Shown here: in pieces, positions 15,252 to 24,313 of the stretch
Layout of the letters: every line of letters begins with the position of its first letter
Position numbering within the stretch: the first letter of the stretch is position 1
Assembly: GCF_001644225.1 (NCBI RefSeq)
Contig: NZ_LSTV01000005.1
Coordinates: forward strand, 212,387-276,386
From: Microbacterium oleivorans
Lineage (GTDB): Bacteria > Actinomycetota > Actinomycetes > Actinomycetales > Microbacteriaceae
Length of the DNA stretch: 64,000 nucleotides
Direction: 5' to 3'
The notes under the pieces: model-generated
Database searches by the model: none
Told to the model about the DNA's origin: nothing
Seen by the model: the letters and a program-made list of their open reading frames with translations, nothing else
Position numbers and translations under genes: made by a program

Positions 15252-16628
15252 TCAGGCGGGCTGCGCCTCAGCCGGCGCGGGCCGCCGGATGCCGAGGAAC
15301 GAGACCGCCGCACCCGCGGCCATGAGGACCGCGGTGACCCACGCGGCCCGGTGGAACCCGTTGAGGTCGAGCGATCCGCCGATGATCACAGCGAGGATCG
15401 CGATGACGACGAGTCCCGCGATGCGGGAGACGGCGTTGTTCGTCGCCGAGGCGATGCCCGAGCGCTCACCGCCGATCGCGCCGAGGATCGTCGAGGTCAG
15501 CGGCGACACCGTGACCCCGAGCCCTAGGCCGAACACGACGAGCCCGGGGAGCACCTGCGTCCAGTAGTCGAAGTCCTCGCGGACGGCGAGCAGCATCAGC
15601 GAGCCGACCGCCATCACGAGCGGGCCGACGGTCATGAACAGGCGTGGCCCGAAGCGGTTGGTCCAGCCGCCGACGACCGAGCTCAGCGCGATGAGCGCGA
15701 CGGTCACGGGAAGGCTGGCGAGCCCGGCGAGGGTGGCGCTGAGCCCTGCGCCCTGCTGCAGGTAGACCCCGACGACGAAGCCGTTGAGCGTGAGCGCGGC
15801 GTAGATGAAGAGGGTGGCGAGGTTGCCGGTCCAGAAGTTCCGCACACGGAAGATGTCGAGCGGGAGGATTGGCGAGCGCACCGTCCGCTGTCGCAGCAGG
15901 AACGCGGCGAACATGACGATGCCGGCGACCAGCGGCATCCAGATCGCCGGATGACCCCACCCCAGGTTCGGCTGTTCGATGAGGGCGAAGACCACCCCGC
16001 CGAGTCCGAGGGTGCACAGGGTCGCGCTCACGAGGTCGAGGTGCGCGTCGTCGCGACGGTGGTCGACGTGTCCGAGTCGGGCGAGCAGGACGAAGGTGAT
16101 CGCGATCGGGATGATCTGCACGAGGAACGCGAACCGCCACGACAGCAGGTCGACGAAGAGTCCGCCCAGAAGGGGGCCCGCGAGGTTCGCGGCAGTCGTC
16201 CACGCCGTCCACTGGCCGATCGCCCGCGCCTGCGCGGGACCGGTCAAAAGCGAGGTGATGAGTGCGAGCGAGCTCGGCACCAGGAACGCCCCCGCCGCAC
16301 CCTGCAGGGCCCGCGCGATGATCAGGACGATCGGGTCCGGCGCGAGCCCGACGCCGATCGAAGCGATGCCGAATCCAATGAGTCCGATGCGCAGGACGAG
16401 CACGCGGCCGAACGCATCGCTCACCGAACCGGCGAACAGGATGAGCGAGCTCAGGGTGAGGAGGTAGGCATCCACCGTCCACTGCTGCGTCGACAAGCCG
16501 CCGCCGAGCTCCTCGCCGATCGCGGGCAGGGCGACGTTGACGACGGTGCCGTCGAGGAAGGCCACCGCCGAGGCGAGGGCGGCGATCGCGACGATGAGTC
16601 CGAACCGCGGGGTCGTCGATGCACTCAC
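15252..16628 (-). CDS. MFS transporter, DHA2 (14-TM) drug exporter type
   Basis: A 458-residue major facilitator with the N-terminal FLDGTVVNVALPAIG signature of the DHA2 multidrug exporter family and SVSDAFGRVLVLRIG as motif A. Hydrophobic segments fit the 14-helix layout. The GTG at 16628 was chosen because TACGGT sits exactly six bases upstream; an ATG at 16682 would add an 18-residue tail unlike the family. No regulator is adjacent. The exported substrate is unknown. Confidence 0.85.
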   Translation of the reverse strand: MSASTTPRFGLIVAIAALASAVAFLDGTVVNVALPAIGEELGGGLSTQQWTVDAYLLTLSSLILFAGSVSDAFGRVLVLRIGLIGFGIASIGVGLAPDPIVLIIARALQGAAGAFLVPSSLALITSLLTGPAQARAIGQWTAWTTAANLAGPLLGGLFVDLLSWRFAFLVQIIPIAITFVLLARLGHVDHRRDDAHLDLVSATLCTLGLGGVVFALIEQPNLGWGHPAIWMPLVAGIVMFAAFLLRQRTVRSPILPLDIFRVRNFWTGNLATLFIYAALTLNGFVVGVYLQQGAGLSATLAGLASLPVTVALIALSSVVGGWTNRFGPRLFMTVGPLVMAVGSLMLLAVREDFDYWTQVLPGLVVFGLGLGVTVSPLTSTILGAIGGERSGIASATNNAVSRIAGLVVIAILAVIIGGSLDLNGFHRAAWVTAVLMAAGAAVSFLGIRRPAPAEAQPA

Positions 16629-16678
16629 AGGCTCACCGTAGACCCCTCGCGCCGCAGCCGAGCCGACGCGAACGGTCG

Positions 16679-17449
16679 TCACCCGGGGGTGGAAGCGACG
16701 GTTCGCGTCGGGTCGAGGTCGGTGAGGGGGGTCGCGGGTAGGGCGATCCAGCCTTCGCGGCGGGCCTGGGCGGTGCGGGCGGGTGGGACGGGATGCGTCG
16801 CGCGGACCGCGTGTGCGCGGGCGATGAGGGCGGCGACCACGGCGTCGAAGGGGTCGTCGGATGCCGCCATCAGCGCGTGCTGCTCAGGGGAGACGGTGAG
16901 CCACGGCGCTGCGTCGAGGAGGCTCGCCGTCGCCGCGGCGCGGGTCGCGGCATCCGTCTTGTACCCGGTCACGTCGACGCGCCAGGTGCGGAGCGCGGCG
17001 GCGGGGTAGACCTCGACGAGGCGACCGGTCGCGCCGGAGCGGTCGACGTCGTCGCCGGCGTCGGCGAAGGCGGCGAGCAAATCGGCGCAGCGCATCGCCG
17101 TGAGTCCGAGGCGGTCGGTCGAGACGCTCAGCGGCAGACGCCCGGTCAGGGACTGGACGACGCGGTCGGTCTCGCGGTAGGCGAGACGCCGGCGCCCGGC
17201 GATGCCGCGGAGGTCGGGATGCGGCGGCTCGCCGCGTGTATGTGCGCTGACGTAGGCGACGAACTCGTCGGGCCAGCCGAACGCGCAATCGATCCCGACC
17301 TGGGCGGAGCCCTGCGCGAGTCGCACGACGTCGGCGTCCGTGTTGTCGAGGCGGAGCGTCGTGAGCTCGGCTCCGTCCGCACCCCAGGCGACGACCGCGA
17401 CGGCGGTGCGCGCGGGCTGCGCCGCGAGGTCGACTCCCGTGGTGATCAC
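16679..17449 (-). CDS. DUF429 domain protein (RNase H-like fold)
   Basis: A 256-residue DUF429 protein. The start MITTGVDLAAQPARTAVAVV and the acidic VGIDCAFGWP near 52 and RETDR near 92 match the predicted nuclease-like RNase H fold of this family, with conserved Asp/Glu residues in the right order. Function is not known. The GTG start at 17449 has TAGCGT exactly six bases upstream. Its 5' region holds palindromic repeat family 2, copy A. Confidence 0.75.
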   Translation of the reverse strand: MITTGVDLAAQPARTAVAVVAWGADGAELTTLRLDNTDADVVRLAQGSAQVGIDCAFGWPDEFVAYVSAHTRGEPPHPDLRGIAGRRRLAYRETDRVVQSLTGRLPLSVSTDRLGLTAMRCADLLAAFADAGDDVDRSGATGRLVEVYPAAALRTWRVDVTGYKTDAATRAAATASLLDAAPWLTVSPEQHALMAASDDPFDAVVAALIARAHAVRATHPVPPARTAQARREGWIALPATPLTDLDPTRTVASTPG

Positions 17450-17475
17450 ACGCCGACGCTACCCGCCCGCCGGAG

Positions 17476-17538
17476 CGCCGAGACGTCGCAGATGGTCGCC
17501 ATCGCGGGCGGGAAGCGACCATCCGCGACGCCTCGGCG
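17476..17538. repeat. Palindromic repeat family 2, copy A
   Basis: A 63-base hairpin element. The left arm contains ACGTCGCAGATGGTCGC and the right arm GCGACCATCCGCGACG, flanked by CGCCGAG and CTCGGCG. A second 63-base copy lies at 27684-27746 with near-identical arms and a diverged loop. It sits in the intergenic space before the tRNA gene. Confidence 0.8.
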
Positions 17539-17594
17539 AAGCGCGAGGGGGCGCTGGTTCGCGGCATCCGCTCTCGTGTCGTAAACTGGACGAC

Positions 17595-17685
17595 GGTGAC
17601 GTGTCCGAGCGGCCGAAGGTGCAACTCTCGAAAAGTTGTGTAGGGTAACCCCCTACCGTGGGTTCAAATCCCACCGTCACCGCCA
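17595..17685 (+). tRNA. tRNA-Ser(CGA), CCA encoded
   Basis: The acceptor stem pairs GGTGACG (17595-17601) with CGTCACC (17675-17681), followed by the discriminator G (17682) and an encoded CCA (17683-17685). The anticodon stem CAACT/AGTTG encloses CTCGAAA with anticodon CGA at 17629-17631. The long variable arm (GTAGGGTAACCCCCTAC) is typical of serine tRNAs, and the T loop GGGTTCAAATCCC is canonical. A terminator follows directly. Confidence 0.97.
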
Positions 17686-17686
17686 G

Positions 17687-17713
17687 AAAAACCCCCGCGA
17701 GTCGGGGGTTTTT
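17687..17713 (+). terminator. Terminator after tRNA-Ser, bidirectional
   Basis: AAAAACCCCCG (17687-17697) pairs perfectly with CGGGGGTTTTT (17703-17713) around a five-base loop. Because both strands give a hairpin followed by T residues, it can end the tRNA transcript from the left and the hpa operon from the right. Confidence 0.92.
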
Positions 17714-17731
17714 CCCTTTCCGGAGACGGTC

Positions 17732-18532
17732 TCAGTAGCCCGCGCGCTCCTCGTCGCCGGCCTGCGACCAGCGCGCCGCCAGGGCCTCCGACCCGCGGGC
17801 GAGCATGGCGACGTCGGCCCCCACGAGCAGGAAGTCCGCGCCAGCGTCGACGTAGGACTGTGCGACCTCGGGGTCGAACGCGTTGACGCCGACCGGGATG
17901 CCGGCATCCGTCACCGCGGCGAAGGCCCGCAGAACGGCGGCGGTGACGTCGGGATGCGTCTGCTGACCGAGCAGGCCGAGGGATGCCGCGAGGTCGCTCG
18001 GTCCCACGAAGACACCGTCCACGCCGTCCACCGCGGCGATCGCCCCGGCGGCTTCGACACCCTCGGCCGTCTCGACCTGGACGAACAGCGACACGTGCTC
18101 GTCGGCGTCGGCGAGGTATCCCTCGACCCGGTTCCACCGGGCCGACCGCCCGAGCGCCGACCCGACGCCGCGCCGACCGCGCGGGGGATATCGCACCGCC
18201 TGGACGACCGCCTCGGCCTGCGAGGCGGACGACACCATCGGCACGAGCAGGTTCTGCGCGCCGAGGTCGAGGACCTGCTTGATCACGACCGCGTCGTCGG
18301 ACGGCACCCGGACGACCGGCGTCACCGGGTACGCGGCGACGGCCTGCAGCTGCGCGAGCACGGATTCGAGGCCGTTCGGGGCGTGCTCCATGTCGACGAG
18401 CACCCAGTCGAGGCCCGCGCCGGCGCAGATCTCGGCGACGAGCGGCGAGCCTGTGCACACCCACATCCCCGCCAGCGGACGGTCGGACTCCGCGAGGACC
18501 GCGCGGAAGGTCGGGGTCAGACGAAGCGGCAT
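17732..18532 (-). CDS. hpaI: 4-hydroxy-2-oxoheptanedioate aldolase (HpcH/HpaI family)
   Basis: A 266-residue class II aldolase of the HpcH/HpaI family. Characteristic segments are GMWVCTGSP near 20, [12 protein letters not shown] near 42-53, [10 protein letters not shown] near 146 and [15 protein letters not shown] near 170. It would split 4-hydroxy-2-oxoheptane-1,7-dioate to pyruvate and succinate semialdehyde, the last step of the homoprotocatechuate pathway. The ATG at 18532 overlaps the end of the hydratase gene by 16 bases; longer in-frame starts would overlap more. Confidence 0.88.
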   Translation of the reverse strand: MPLRLTPTFRAVLAESDRPLAGMWVCTGSPLVAEICAGAGLDWVLVDMEHAPNGLESVLAQLQAVAAYPVTPVVRVPSDDAVVIKQVLDLGAQNLLVPMVSSASQAEAVVQAVRYPPRGRRGVGSALGRSARWNRVEGYLADADEHVSLFVQVETAEGVEAAGAIAAVDGVDGVFVGPSDLAASLGLLGQQTHPDVTAAVLRAFAAVTDAGIPVGVNAFDPEVAQSYVDAGADFLLVGADVAMLARGSEALAARWSQAGDEERAGY

Positions 18533-19302
18533 GTGATCTCCCCCATCGGGCCGTACTCGCACCGTACCTCGTCGCCCGCCGACACCCACATGGGGCGGGT
18601 GAAGGACCCCGCCAGGATGATCTCACCGGCCTCCAGCCGGGCACCGTGCTGGGCGAACTTATTCGCGAGCCAGGCGACTCCCGTCGCGGGATGGCCGAGG
18701 ACACCGGCGGCGACGCCGGTCTCCTCGATCTCGCCGTTGCGGGAGAGGACACCCGGCACCCAGCGCAGGTCGATCTCGTCGGGACGCTTGTGGACGTCCC
18801 CGAGCACCATCGCGCCGTAGGCCGCGTTGTCCGAGATCGTGTCGACGATCGTGCGCCCCTCGAGCTCGATGTGCGAGTTCAGCACCTCGAGCGCCGGGAC
18901 CGCGTAGTCGATCGCTGCGAGGGCGTCCTCGAGCGTGCAGCCCGGCCCCTCGAGCGGCTCGCGCAGGACGAACGCGAGTTCCACCTCGATGCGTACGTTC
19001 GAGAACCGGGCGGCGTCGATCTCGTCGCCCGAGCGGTAGACCGTGTCGTCGAACATCACGCCGTAGTCCGGCTCGGTGATGCCGGTCGCCTGCTGCATCG
19101 CCTTGCTCGTGAGGCCGATCTTGCGCCCCACGAGGCGGCGCCCGGCGGCGATGTTGCGGTCGCGCCAGACGCCCTGGATCGCGTACGAGTCCTCAACGGT
19201 GGCGTCGGGGTACCGCGCCGTGATGCGCGGGATCACACCGTTCGTGCGCTCGGCGTCGGCCAGCTCGGCGGCGATGGCGGCGATGGTCTCGGGAGGCAGC
19301 AT
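18517..19302 (-). CDS. hpaH: 2-oxo-hept-4-ene-1,7-dioate hydratase
   Basis: A 261-residue FAH-superfamily hydratase of the MhpD/HpaH type. Recognisable segments are [12 protein letters not shown] near 58, [12 protein letters not shown] near 78, the metal-binding EVELAF near 106 and the carboxyl-terminal [12 protein letters not shown] near 226. It adds water to 2-oxohept-4-ene-1,7-dioate to give the aldolase substrate. It sits between the aldolase and dioxygenase genes as in other hpa clusters. Confidence 0.88.
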   Translation of the reverse strand: MLPPETIAAIAAELADAERTNGVIPRITARYPDATVEDSYAIQGVWRDRNIAAGRRLVGRKIGLTSKAMQQATGITEPDYGVMFDDTVYRSGDEIDAARFSNVRIEVELAFVLREPLEGPGCTLEDALAAIDYAVPALEVLNSHIELEGRTIVDTISDNAAYGAMVLGDVHKRPDEIDLRWVPGVLSRNGEIEETGVAAGVLGHPATGVAWLANKFAQHGARLEAGEIILAGSFTRPMWVSAGDEVRCEYGPMGEITCRFV

Positions 19303-19319
19303 CCGGTCTCCTCCGCGCC

Positions 19320-20471
19320 TCAGAGCTGGTTGCCGAGCTTGAACTCGCCGCCGTCGCCCGCCGATTCCGGAGCGCGCGTGTACGAGAAGCCGTCAGCGCC
19401 GATCGTCACCGCCATCTCGGACGAGTCGGTGCGGGCGACGACCGGCTGCGGGTTGCCGTCGAGGTCGAGCACGAGCGAGGCGTCCGTGTACCAGCTCGGC
19501 ACGACGGGGTTACCCCACCAGTCGCGGCGCTGGTTGTCGTGCACGTCCCACGTGACGACGGGGTTGTCGGGGTCGCCGGTGTAGTAGTCCTGCGTGTACA
19601 CCTCGACGCGGTGCCCGTCGGGGTCGCGCAGGTACAGGTAGAACGCGTTCGAGACGCCGTGACGGCCGGGGCCGCGCTCGATCGCGTCCGACCGCCGCAG
19701 CGCGCCGAGCTTGTCGCAGATCGCGAGGATGTTGTGCTTCTCGTGCGTCGCGAAGCAGACGTGGTGCATGCGCGGTCCGTCGCCGCCGGTCATGGCGGTG
19801 TCGTGGACGGTGGGCTTGCGCCGCATCCATGCCGCGTAGACCGTGCCCTCCTCGTCCTGGATGTCCTCCGTCACCCGGAAGCCCAGCGACTGCATGAAGT
19901 TGACGGCGCGCGGTACGTCGGGGGTCACCTGGTTGAAGTGGTCGAGGCGGACGAGCTCGCCGGGGCTGTAGAGGTCGTACCGCCACGACAGCCGTTCGAC
20001 GTGCTCGGTCGCGAAGAAGAACTCGTACGGGAACCCGAGCGGGTCGACGACGCGCACCGAGTCGCCGATGCCCTTGGTGAAGCCGTTCGGCTCGCGCCGC
20101 ACGTCGCAGCCGAGCTCGGAGTAGAACGCGACGGCCTTGTCGAGGTCCTCGGCCGAGCGCACCCGGTACGAGAACGCCGCGACGGCGGCGATCGGACCCT
20201 GCCGCAGGACGAGGTTGTGGTGGATGAACTCCTCGGTCGAGCGCAGGTAGATCGCCTCGTCGTCCTCCTCCGTGACGTGGAGCCCCAGGACGTCGACGTA
20301 GAAGACGCGGGATGCCGCGAGGTCGGTCACGACCAGTTCCATGTACGCGCAGCGCAGCACGTCGGGGGCGGGCGAGGAGGGGGTCGGGATCGGGTTGTCG
20401 GAGCGGATGGGGGACTCCTGGCTCACCCAGAAGCCGGAGGAGGTCAGGGTCATGTCGTCGCGGTGGCTCAT
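19320..20471 (-). CDS. hpaD: 3,4-dihydroxyphenylacetate 2,3-dioxygenase (type I extradiol)
   Basis: A 383-residue vicinal-oxygen-chelate extradiol dioxygenase resembling Brevibacterium HPCD and Arthrobacter MndD. Two VOC modules are present (about 40-160 and 170-300). The 2-His-1-Glu metal site is readable as His in RLDHFNQV near 177, His in PRMHHVCF near 236 and Glu in HRVEVYTQDYY near 290. It cleaves homoprotocatechuate next to the hydroxyls to the yellow semialdehyde. Iron or manganese cannot be distinguished here. It follows hpaE by 24 bases in the same operon. Confidence 0.88.
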   Translation of the reverse strand: MSHRDDMTLTSSGFWVSQESPIRSDNPIPTPSSPAPDVLRCAYMELVVTDLAASRVFYVDVLGLHVTEEDDEAIYLRSTEEFIHHNLVLRQGPIAAVAAFSYRVRSAEDLDKAVAFYSELGCDVRREPNGFTKGIGDSVRVVDPLGFPYEFFFATEHVERLSWRYDLYSPGELVRLDHFNQVTPDVPRAVNFMQSLGFRVTEDIQDEEGTVYAAWMRRKPTVHDTAMTGGDGPRMHHVCFATHEKHNILAICDKLGALRRSDAIERGPGRHGVSNAFYLYLRDPDGHRVEVYTQDYYTGDPDNPVVTWDVHDNQRRDWWGNPVVPSWYTDASLVLDLDGNPQPVVARTDSSEMAVTIGADGFSYTRAPESAGDGGEFKLGNQL

Positions 20472-20495
20472 GTCAGCGTCCTTGCGTGAGTGAGG

Positions 20496-22007
20496 TCAGT
20501 TCTTGCCGAAGGTCGGGTTGTGCACCTTGCCGAGGGTGATGTGCACGGCCTGCTGGTCCGTGTAGAAGTCGATCGAGCGGTAGCCGCCCTCGTGCCCGAG
20601 GCCCGAGGCCTTGACGCCGCCGAACGGGGTGCGGAGGTCGCGCACGTTGTTCGAGTTCAGCCAAACCATGCCGGCCTCGACCGCCTGCGAGAAGTTGTGC
20701 GCCCGCTTGAGGTCGTTGGTCCAGATGTAGGCGGCGAGGCCGTACTTCGTGTCGTTCGCGAGCGCGAGGGCCTCCTCGTCGGTGTCGAACGGCGTGATCG
20801 CCACGACGGGGCCGAAGATCTCCTCCTGGAAGATCCGCGCCGTCGGCGGCACGTCGGCGAACACGGTCGGCGCGACGAAGTTGCCGTCGTCGAAGCCGTC
20901 GGGACGACCGCCACCGGCGACCAGCCGGCCCTCGCTCTTGCCGATCTCGACGTACGACATGACCTTGGCGTAGTGCTCGGGGTGCACAAGCGCGCCGACC
21001 TCGGTGTCCGGGTCGTGCGGGAATCCGACCTTCACCCGCGCGGCCTGCGCCGCATAGCGCTCGACGAACTCGTCGTACACCTCGCGCTGCACCAGGATGC
21101 GGCTGCCCGCCGTGCAGCGCTCGCCGTTGAGCGAGAACACCCCGAAGATCGTCGCGTCGATCGCGGCCTCCAGGTCCGCGTCGGCGAACACGACCGCGGG
21201 GCTCTTGCCGCCCAGCTCCATCGACAGGCCCTTCAGCCAGGGCGCCGCGTTCGCGAAGATCAGCTGCCCCGTCGAGCTCTCGCCCGTGAACGAGATGAGC
21301 GGCACGTCGGGGTGCTTCACGAGAGCGTCGCCCGCCTCTTCGCCGAGACCGTTGACGAGGTTGAAGACGCCCTGCGGCAGTCCCGCCTCTTCGAAGATGC
21401 CCGCCCAGAGGGATGCCGACAACGGCGTGAACTCCGCGGGCTTCAGCACCACGGTGTTGCCCGTGGCGAGCGCGGGGCCGAGCTTCCACGACTCGAGCAT
21501 GAACGGCGTGTTCCAGGGGGTGATGAGCCCCGCGACGCCGATCGGCTTGCGGTTGACGTAGTTGATCTGCCGACCCGGCACCTTGAACGTGTCGTCGGAC
21601 TGGGCGACGATCAGGTCCGCGAAGAAGCGGAAGTTCTCGGCCGCTCGGCGGGCCTGCCCGAGCGCCTGCGTGATCGGCAGGCCCGAGTCGAAGGACTCCA
21701 GCTCCGCGAGGCGAGCGTCGCGCGACTCGACGAGGTCGGCGATGCGGTGCAGGATCCGCGAGCGCTCGCGGGGCAGCATCTTCGGCCACGGGCCCTCGGT
21801 GAACGCGCGCCGCGCGGCGGCGACGGCGGCATCCACATCGGCCTTCTTGCCGGCAGCGGCCTGCAGGTACACGCGGTTCGTCACCGGGTCGAGCACGTCG
21901 AAGGTGTCGCCGTCCTGCGAGTCGACGAAGGCGCCGTCGATGTAGTGCTGGATGCGGGTGGGGAGGTCCGCGGGCGTGTGCGGGGCCGCGAGGGTGGGAT
22001 CCGTCAT
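20496..22007 (-). CDS. hpaE: 5-carboxymethyl-2-hydroxymuconate-semialdehyde dehydrogenase
   Basis: A 503-residue ALDH of the HpaE branch. TPWNTPFMLESWKLGPALA near 157-175, MELGGKSPAVVF near 258 with the general-base Glu, and the catalytic Cys in NGERCTAGSR near 293 are all present, as is GGVKASGLGHEGG near 472. It oxidises the ring-cleavage semialdehyde to 5-carboxymethyl-2-hydroxymuconate. Position next to hpaD supports the specific role. Confidence 0.88.
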   Translation of the reverse strand: MTDPTLAAPHTPADLPTRIQHYIDGAFVDSQDGDTFDVLDPVTNRVYLQAAAGKKADVDAAVAAARRAFTEGPWPKMLPRERSRILHRIADLVESRDARLAELESFDSGLPITQALGQARRAAENFRFFADLIVAQSDDTFKVPGRQINYVNRKPIGVAGLITPWNTPFMLESWKLGPALATGNTVVLKPAEFTPLSASLWAGIFEEAGLPQGVFNLVNGLGEEAGDALVKHPDVPLISFTGESSTGQLIFANAAPWLKGLSMELGGKSPAVVFADADLEAAIDATIFGVFSLNGERCTAGSRILVQREVYDEFVERYAAQAARVKVGFPHDPDTEVGALVHPEHYAKVMSYVEIGKSEGRLVAGGGRPDGFDDGNFVAPTVFADVPPTARIFQEEIFGPVVAITPFDTDEEALALANDTKYGLAAYIWTNDLKRAHNFSQAVEAGMVWLNSNNVRDLRTPFGGVKASGLGHEGGYRSIDFYTDQQAVHITLGKVHNPTFGKN

Positions 22008-22029
22008 GTCGTGCGTCCTTGCTCGAGGG

Positions 22030-22728
22030 TCAGAAGTTGGGGAGGCCGAGCGCTTCGCCCGGGTGTTCGTGGATCATGTAGGCGTCGAGCGTCGCGGAGC
22101 GGTGTCGCCGCGCCGCCTGCTCGATCTCGCCGAGCGGCGCGCCGCGCTCGATGAGCGCGACGATCTGCTCGTGCTCGCGCACCGACTCCTGCGCGCGGCC
22201 CGGGACGAAGCTGAACGTCGAGTCGCGGAGGTGCCCGAGACGCGCCCACTCGGACTCGACGAGCTCCAGCATCCGCGGGTTCGCGCACTTGGCGTAGAGC
22301 GTCGCGTGGAACACCTGGTTGAGCCGCGTGAACGAGTGCGGGTCGAAGTCGCTGAGCGACTGGATCATCCGCTCGTTGGTCTCGCGGGCGAGCCGGAGGT
22401 CGTCGGCGGTGAGGCGGCGCGCGGCGAGGGCCGTCGCGGTGCCCTCGAGGACCGACAGTGCCTGCATGCTGAAGCGGTACTGCGTGTCGTCGACCATCGA
22501 GACGCGGGCGCCGACGTTGCGTTCAAACGTCACGAGCCCTTCGGCCTCGAGTTGGCGGATCGCCTCGCGGACGGGCACGACGCTCATGCCGAGCTCGCCC
22601 GCGATCGCGCCGAGCACGAGGCGGTAGCCCGGCGTGAACTCCTGCGAGGCGATGCGCTCCTTCACCCAGTGATAGGCGCGCTGCGACTTGCTGAGGTCCG
22701 CTGGCGCCGTCAGTTCGTCGCCCGCCAT
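22030..22728 (-). CDS. GntR-family regulator (FCD domain) of the aromatic cluster
   Basis: A 232-residue FadR-like regulator. The winged helix lies at about residues 14-80 (VLGAIAGELGMSVVPVREAIRQLEAEGLV), followed by an all-helical FCD domain containing HATLYAKCANPRMLELV. The ATG at 22728 overlaps the end of the FAH-RraA gene by 19 bases. It is the only regulator in the cluster and probably acts at the divergent promoter region near 24201-24307, which contains an AT-rich TCGTATATTATC stretch. Confidence 0.85.
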   Translation of the reverse strand: MAGDELTAPADLSKSQRAYHWVKERIASQEFTPGYRLVLGAIAGELGMSVVPVREAIRQLEAEGLVTFERNVGARVSMVDDTQYRFSMQALSVLEGTATALAARRLTADDLRLARETNERMIQSLSDFDPHSFTRLNQVFHATLYAKCANPRMLELVESEWARLGHLRDSTFSFVPGRAQESVREHEQIVALIERGAPLGEIEQAARRHRSATLDAYMIHEHPGEALGLPNF

Positions 22729-24200
22729 GCGCGGTACCGGTCCTTCCACTCGCCCGCGAGCGGGAACAGTCCGTCGACCGCGTGGCCCTCGGCGACCCGT
22801 TCGGCGATCCAGCCGTCCTCGATCTCCTGCTCCAGCGCGGCGTCGGCGACCTCGGCGGCGAGCGCCGGGGGGATCACGATCACACCGTCCGCGTCGCCGA
22901 CGAGGATGTCGCCGGGCTGCACCGTCGTGCCGCCGCACGCGATCGTCACGTCGGCATCCCACGGCACGTGACGGCGGCCGAGGACCGCCGGGTGCGCGCC
23001 GGCCGTGTACACCGGGATACCGACGGCCGAGACGGCGTCGATGTCGCGGACACCGCCGTCGGTGACGATGCCCACCGCCCCGCGCGCGTGCGCGCGGATC
23101 GCGAGGATGTCGCCGAGCGTGCCCGAGCCGGACTCGCCGCGGGCCTCGATCACGATGACCTCGCCCTCGCCGACGGCGTCGAACGTGCGCTTCTGCGCGT
23201 TGTAGCCGCCGCCGTGGGAGTCGAAGATGTCCTCGCGGTTCGGGACGAAACGCAGGGTGCGGGCGAGTCCGACGAGCTTCGCGCCCGGGTGGAGGGGGCG
23301 GACGCCGTCGATCGTGACGTTGTTCAGGCCGCGCCTGCGCAGCTGCTGCGACAGCCCGGCGACGGGTGCCCGCTCGAGCTTCGCGCGGAGCGCCGGGTCG
23401 AGCCCCGGCGCCGGCAGGCCCGCGGCCTCGCGCGAGCCCCACGCCTCGGCGCGCTGCAGGTCGTCGGCGGCGGGCAGGGACCCCAGGGCGGCGTCGAACG
23501 GGCGCTCACCCTGCACCACCGTCGTGCGCAAGCGGCCGGACGAGGGGGCACCGGCGGCATCCGGGGCATCCACCTCCACCTCGACGACGTCGCCGGGGAC
23601 GACCACCGACGACCCGGCGGGGGTGCCGGTGAGGATGACGTCGCCGCGCTCGAGCGTCATGTGCTGCGAGAGGTCGGCGACGATCTGCGCGAAGGGGAAG
23701 ATCAGATCGGCGGTCGTGTCGTCCTGCGCGAGCCGGCCGTTGACCCAGGCGCGCACGCGCAGCGCGGCGGGGTCGACCTGCCGGGCGTCGATCAGGCGCG
23801 GCCCGATCGGGGTGTACCCGTCGCGGCCCTTGGATCGGACGTTCGAGCCGCGGTCGTTCGCGCGCAGGTCGTAGAGACCGAAGTCGTCGGATGCCGTGAC
23901 CCACCCGACGTGCGCCCAGGCCTCCGCCGCGCCCACGTGGCGCGCATCGGTGCCGATGATGAGCGCGACCTCGGCCTCGAAGGCGAGGAGCTCGGTGCCG
24001 GCGGGGCGCTCGATCTCGTCGCCCGACGCGGCGAGCGAGCTCGACGGCTTGAGGAAGTAGGACGGCGCGGCGGGGCGGCGTCCGCGCTGGTCGGCGCGCG
24101 AGGCGTAGCTGAGGTGGACGGCGACGATCTTGCCCGGGCGCTGAGGAAGGGCGGCGAAACGCGGGTCGACGGGGGCCGTCGGTTCGATGTCGTGAGTCAT
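22710..24200 (-). CDS. Fusion of FAH-family isomerase/decarboxylase and RraA-like domain (HpaG-like)
   Basis: A 496-residue two-domain protein. The N-terminal half (about 1-260) is a fumarylacetoacetate-hydrolase-type domain, with FEAEVALIIG near 73-82, DDFGLYDLR, and MTLERGDVILTGTPAG near 200. The C-terminal half (about 285-490) is an RraA-like domain (HMG/CHA aldolase or oxaloacetate decarboxylase family) with GDILAIRAHARGAVGIVTDG and GVRDIDAV. Enteric HpaG is instead two tandem FAH halves. The RraA half could supply the decarboxylase step. The ATG at 24200 has a strong GAGGGAG ribosome site. Confidence 0.8.
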   Translation of the reverse strand: MTHDIEPTAPVDPRFAALPQRPGKIVAVHLSYASRADQRGRRPAAPSYFLKPSSSLAASGDEIERPAGTELLAFEAEVALIIGTDARHVGAAEAWAHVGWVTASDDFGLYDLRANDRGSNVRSKGRDGYTPIGPRLIDARQVDPAALRVRAWVNGRLAQDDTTADLIFPFAQIVADLSQHMTLERGDVILTGTPAGSSVVVPGDVVEVEVDAPDAAGAPSSGRLRTTVVQGERPFDAALGSLPAADDLQRAEAWGSREAAGLPAPGLDPALRAKLERAPVAGLSQQLRRRGLNNVTIDGVRPLHPGAKLVGLARTLRFVPNREDIFDSHGGGYNAQKRTFDAVGEGEVIVIEARGESGSGTLGDILAIRAHARGAVGIVTDGGVRDIDAVSAVGIPVYTAGAHPAVLGRRHVPWDADVTIACGGTTVQPGDILVGDADGVIVIPPALAAEVADAALEQEIEDGWIAERVAEGHAVDGLFPLAGEWKDRYRAWRATN

Positions 24201-24313
24201 GAGCTCCCTCGCTCTTGCGGCATATCCCAAATCGTATATTATCTAGTCGACCGCAGGCAACACCCCACCGGGAGCCGCGGCCCCGACAACGTCGTCACCA
24301 GGAGTCAATGAAG
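24201..24313. promoter_or_regulatory. Divergent promoter region of the aromatic cluster
   Basis: About 110 bases separate the minus-strand hpa operon from the plus-strand transporter. The segment ATCGTATATTATCTAG (24231-24246) is markedly AT-rich and can serve as a -10 region or as a GntR/FCD operator. AGGAG at 24300-24304 is the transporter ribosome site. Confidence 0.5.
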
